Shown here one piece after another: positions 62,619-64,000 of a stretch of 64,000 nt of DNA. Source of the DNA: Cyanidium caldarium (lineage: Eukaryota; Rhodophyta; Bangiophyceae; Cyanidiales; Cyanidiaceae); contig JANCYW010000019.1 in the NCBI GenBank assembly GCA_026184775.1, positions 62,001 through 126,000 on the forward strand, in the 5' to 3' direction. Both the position numbers and the translations under genes were made by a program. The notes beneath the pieces were generated by a model. The model did not search any database, was not told where the DNA came from, and was given only the letters and a program-made list of their open reading frames with translations. The first letter of the stretch is position 1, and the number at the start of each line of letters is the position of its first letter.

Positions 62619-64000
62619 TTACTGCATGCGGCATTCGTGGCGCGGGGCGTGCGAGCCGAGGCGGTATCGCGCGGCAAACCGCCGGATGCACAAGACGATG
62701 AGGTCGCGCTGTTCGGGACCGGCCGCGCGGAACACAAACGTGTGATCCAGCGTGACCGAGAACGCGCGCGGGTCGTTGTCGTCGAGGGTGGCCTTGAAGT
62801 GCGGCAGCCACGGTTTCTTCTCCTCGGTGATCCAGTGGCCGCGGCGCCAATCGAAAGTGTCATCGTAAGCGTCGTTGATGAGGGTGCTGCCGGCCTGCAT
62901 GGTGCTATCGTGGTCGGTCGGCGGCGAGTGTCGTCGTCGCCGCGTCGATGACGACGCCTCCAGCCGCGAGTGCCGCACAGTCGCGTCGGCGGCCGCGGTC
63001 GGATCCGTCCACGCCGGCCGTTGCTGCTGCTGTTGCAGCCAGTGCGCCTGAGTCGCCATCACTTGCATGCCGGCCGCCGTGGCCAAACGCTGTATCTTCA
63101 AGTTCTTCTTGCTGACCACAATGGCGCGCGGAATGCCGGTGGCCTCGTCCTCCACCAAGAACGCCGCCCGTCCGTCCAGCATCCAGGTGGCGAGGCGGTC
63201 CTCCATTTCGGGCGCCACCTGCAGCGCCTCCGTAAACGCGCGCAGCGTCAGCGTGGGCGACAGCGCCGCCAGCGCCACCAGTCGCATGCCCACATCGTCC
63301 GCCGTAGTATGGTACCGGGTGTGCTGACAGCGGTAGGCGTACGGGGAGATGGCGTCGGAGTGGCGGCTGAGGCGGTACCACTGGATGGTCGGGGCGGCGG
63401 CGGCGATATCGGCAGCGGCCGCCGGCGTGCGCGGCGATGTCGGGGTGGCTGGCGTCGATGCCCAGCCGATGACGGTGGCCGTGAGCACGCGGTTGTTGTA
63501 CGGCTCGCCGCTGATGATCAGCTCCTGCTTGGTGGTGCCGTGCATGCGGGTGAGGTTGGGCGCGTGCAGCCGGCGGGGAGAGAGGTGCTGCAGCACGTGC
63601 GGCGGATGCTGTCGTTGTTGTTGTTGGGCGTCTTGCAGGTGTCGCAGGCGGGTGAGTGGCGAACGGGCGGTGCAGGCGCTGTCGCTATCCACCGACCGGC
63701 GGACGGCGTCGTCATAAGCGGGCGGCGGCGGCGGCGGCGACGGTTCCGATTCGGCCTGACTGCGCTCGCGGATACCCTCCTCGCTCTCCCCGTCCGGTGC
63801 GATATCCGGGCCATCCGGCGGGTGGTGCAGCGAGTAGGACGCCGGCCGATTCAGCAGCGGCAACGAGGACGCCGACGGGTCGTCCACTTCCTTCTCCGCC
63901 CGGCGTACCGGGTCGTGCCGGGCGCGCGCCTGCCCCTGCGCCTCCATGAGGGACACCAGACGGGCCTTGGCGGCCACGTCGGCGCGCGCCTCCTCCAGTT
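62619..64000 (-). CDS. SCAB-like Ig/PH-fold protein (5' partial)
   Basis: The frame stays open to the window edge, so the start lies beyond; about 459 codons are visible. It begins with a coiled coil (LEEARADVAAKARLVSLMEA) and a disordered Pro/Ser-rich linker. The C-terminal part, from TKQELIISGEPYNNRVLTAT through TIQWYRLSRHSDAI, YHTTADDVGMRLVALAAL and LATWMLDGRAAFLVEDE to KKNLKIQRLA and the last 70 residues (AFSVTLDHTFVFRAAGPEQR), resembles the Ig-like domain fused to a PH-like domain of plant SCAB actin-binding proteins. Those are stomatal-closure-related bundlers; the role in a unicell would differ. Recognition is moderate. It converges on Raptor with 20 bp between the stops. Confidence 0.6.
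   Translation of the reverse strand, partial: LEEARADVAAKARLVSLMEAQGQARARHDPVRRAEKEVDDPSASSLPLLNRPASYSLHHPPDGPDIAPDGESEEGIRERSQAESEPSPPPPPPAYDDAVRRSVDSDSACTARSPLTRLRHLQDAQQQQRQHPPHVLQHLSPRRLHAPNLTRMHGTTKQELIISGEPYNNRVLTATVIGWASTPATPTSPRTPAAAADIAAAAPTIQWYRLSRHSDAISPYAYRCQHTRYHTTADDVGMRLVALAALSPTLTLRAFTEALQVAPEMEDRLATWMLDGRAAFLVEDEATGIPRAIVVSKKNLKIQRLATAAGMQVMATQAHWLQQQQQRPAWTDPTAAADATVRHSRLEASSSTRRRRHSPPTDHDSTMQAGSTLINDAYDDTFDWRRGHWITEEKKPWLPHFKATLDDNDPRAFSVTLDHTFVFRAAGPEQRDLIVLCIRRFAARYRLGSHAPRHECRMQ

Noticed and set aside
1-64000. Mobile elements, viral relics or CRISPR arrays
   Set aside because: No transposase, reverse transcriptase, integrase, capsid-like frame, long terminal repeats or spaced direct-repeat array was seen.

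Overview
The window reads as nuclear DNA of a compact, GC-rich, photosynthetic unicellular eukaryote, most likely a cyanidiophyte red alga. The protein genes are eukaryotic (eIF2/3/5 subunits, RPL5, RPL14, Raptor, BRCA2, POLE2, OST4, SURF1). Every one is an uninterrupted frame with no spliceosomal intron that I can see. An HCF173-like psbA-translation factor and a histidinol phosphatase with a transit-peptide-like leader point to a plastid. A tRNA-Glu gene cut by three introns, two of them in the D arm, is the kind of 'disrupted' tRNA gene known from Cyanidioschyzon. By eye the GC content is well above half. I cannot name the species.

Layout. 1-5 kb: the 3' part of a ferlin-like tail-anchored C2 protein, then a YAK1/DYRK kinase. 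5-16.4 kb: a translation block of UTP25 (ribosome biogenesis), eIF5, eIF3l, eIF3a and eIF2-beta. 16.7-28 kb: a TPR protein, an ABCC-type protein whose two nucleotide-binding domains both look degenerate, a possible hotdog-fold protein, SURF1, a DEP-DUF547 protein, RPL14 and a membrane RING-H2 protein. 28.7-43 kb: GTPBP1, RPL5, mitoribosomal mS35, a ubiquitin protease, the SLC25A38 glycine carrier, a membrane FKBP, a cysteine/cysteamine dioxygenase, POLE2, OST4 and a Nudix hydrolase. 43-50 kb: tRNA-Phe (intron-bearing), an MFS transporter, cysteinyl-tRNA synthetase, a ubiquitin-like protein, an uncharacterised CxxC protein and tRNA-Glu (three introns). 50-64 kb: HISN7, ZSWIM7/SWS1, HCF173, BRCA2, COQ7, Raptor and a partial SCAB-like Ig/PH protein.

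Gene order alternates strands. Divergent pairs are separated by about 220-670 bp. Convergent pairs sit 4-180 bp apart, and two of them overlap in coding sequence (YAK1/UTP25 by 14 bp, HCF173/BRCA2 by 57 bp). Functional themes recur: translation initiation, mitochondrial respiration and heme (SURF1, COQ7, SLC25A38, mS35), TOR signalling (Raptor; YAK1 is a known TOR-linked kinase), and recombination (SWS1, BRCA2).

Starts were set at the first in-frame ATG of each frame unless stated. No mobile element, viral relic or CRISPR array was seen.
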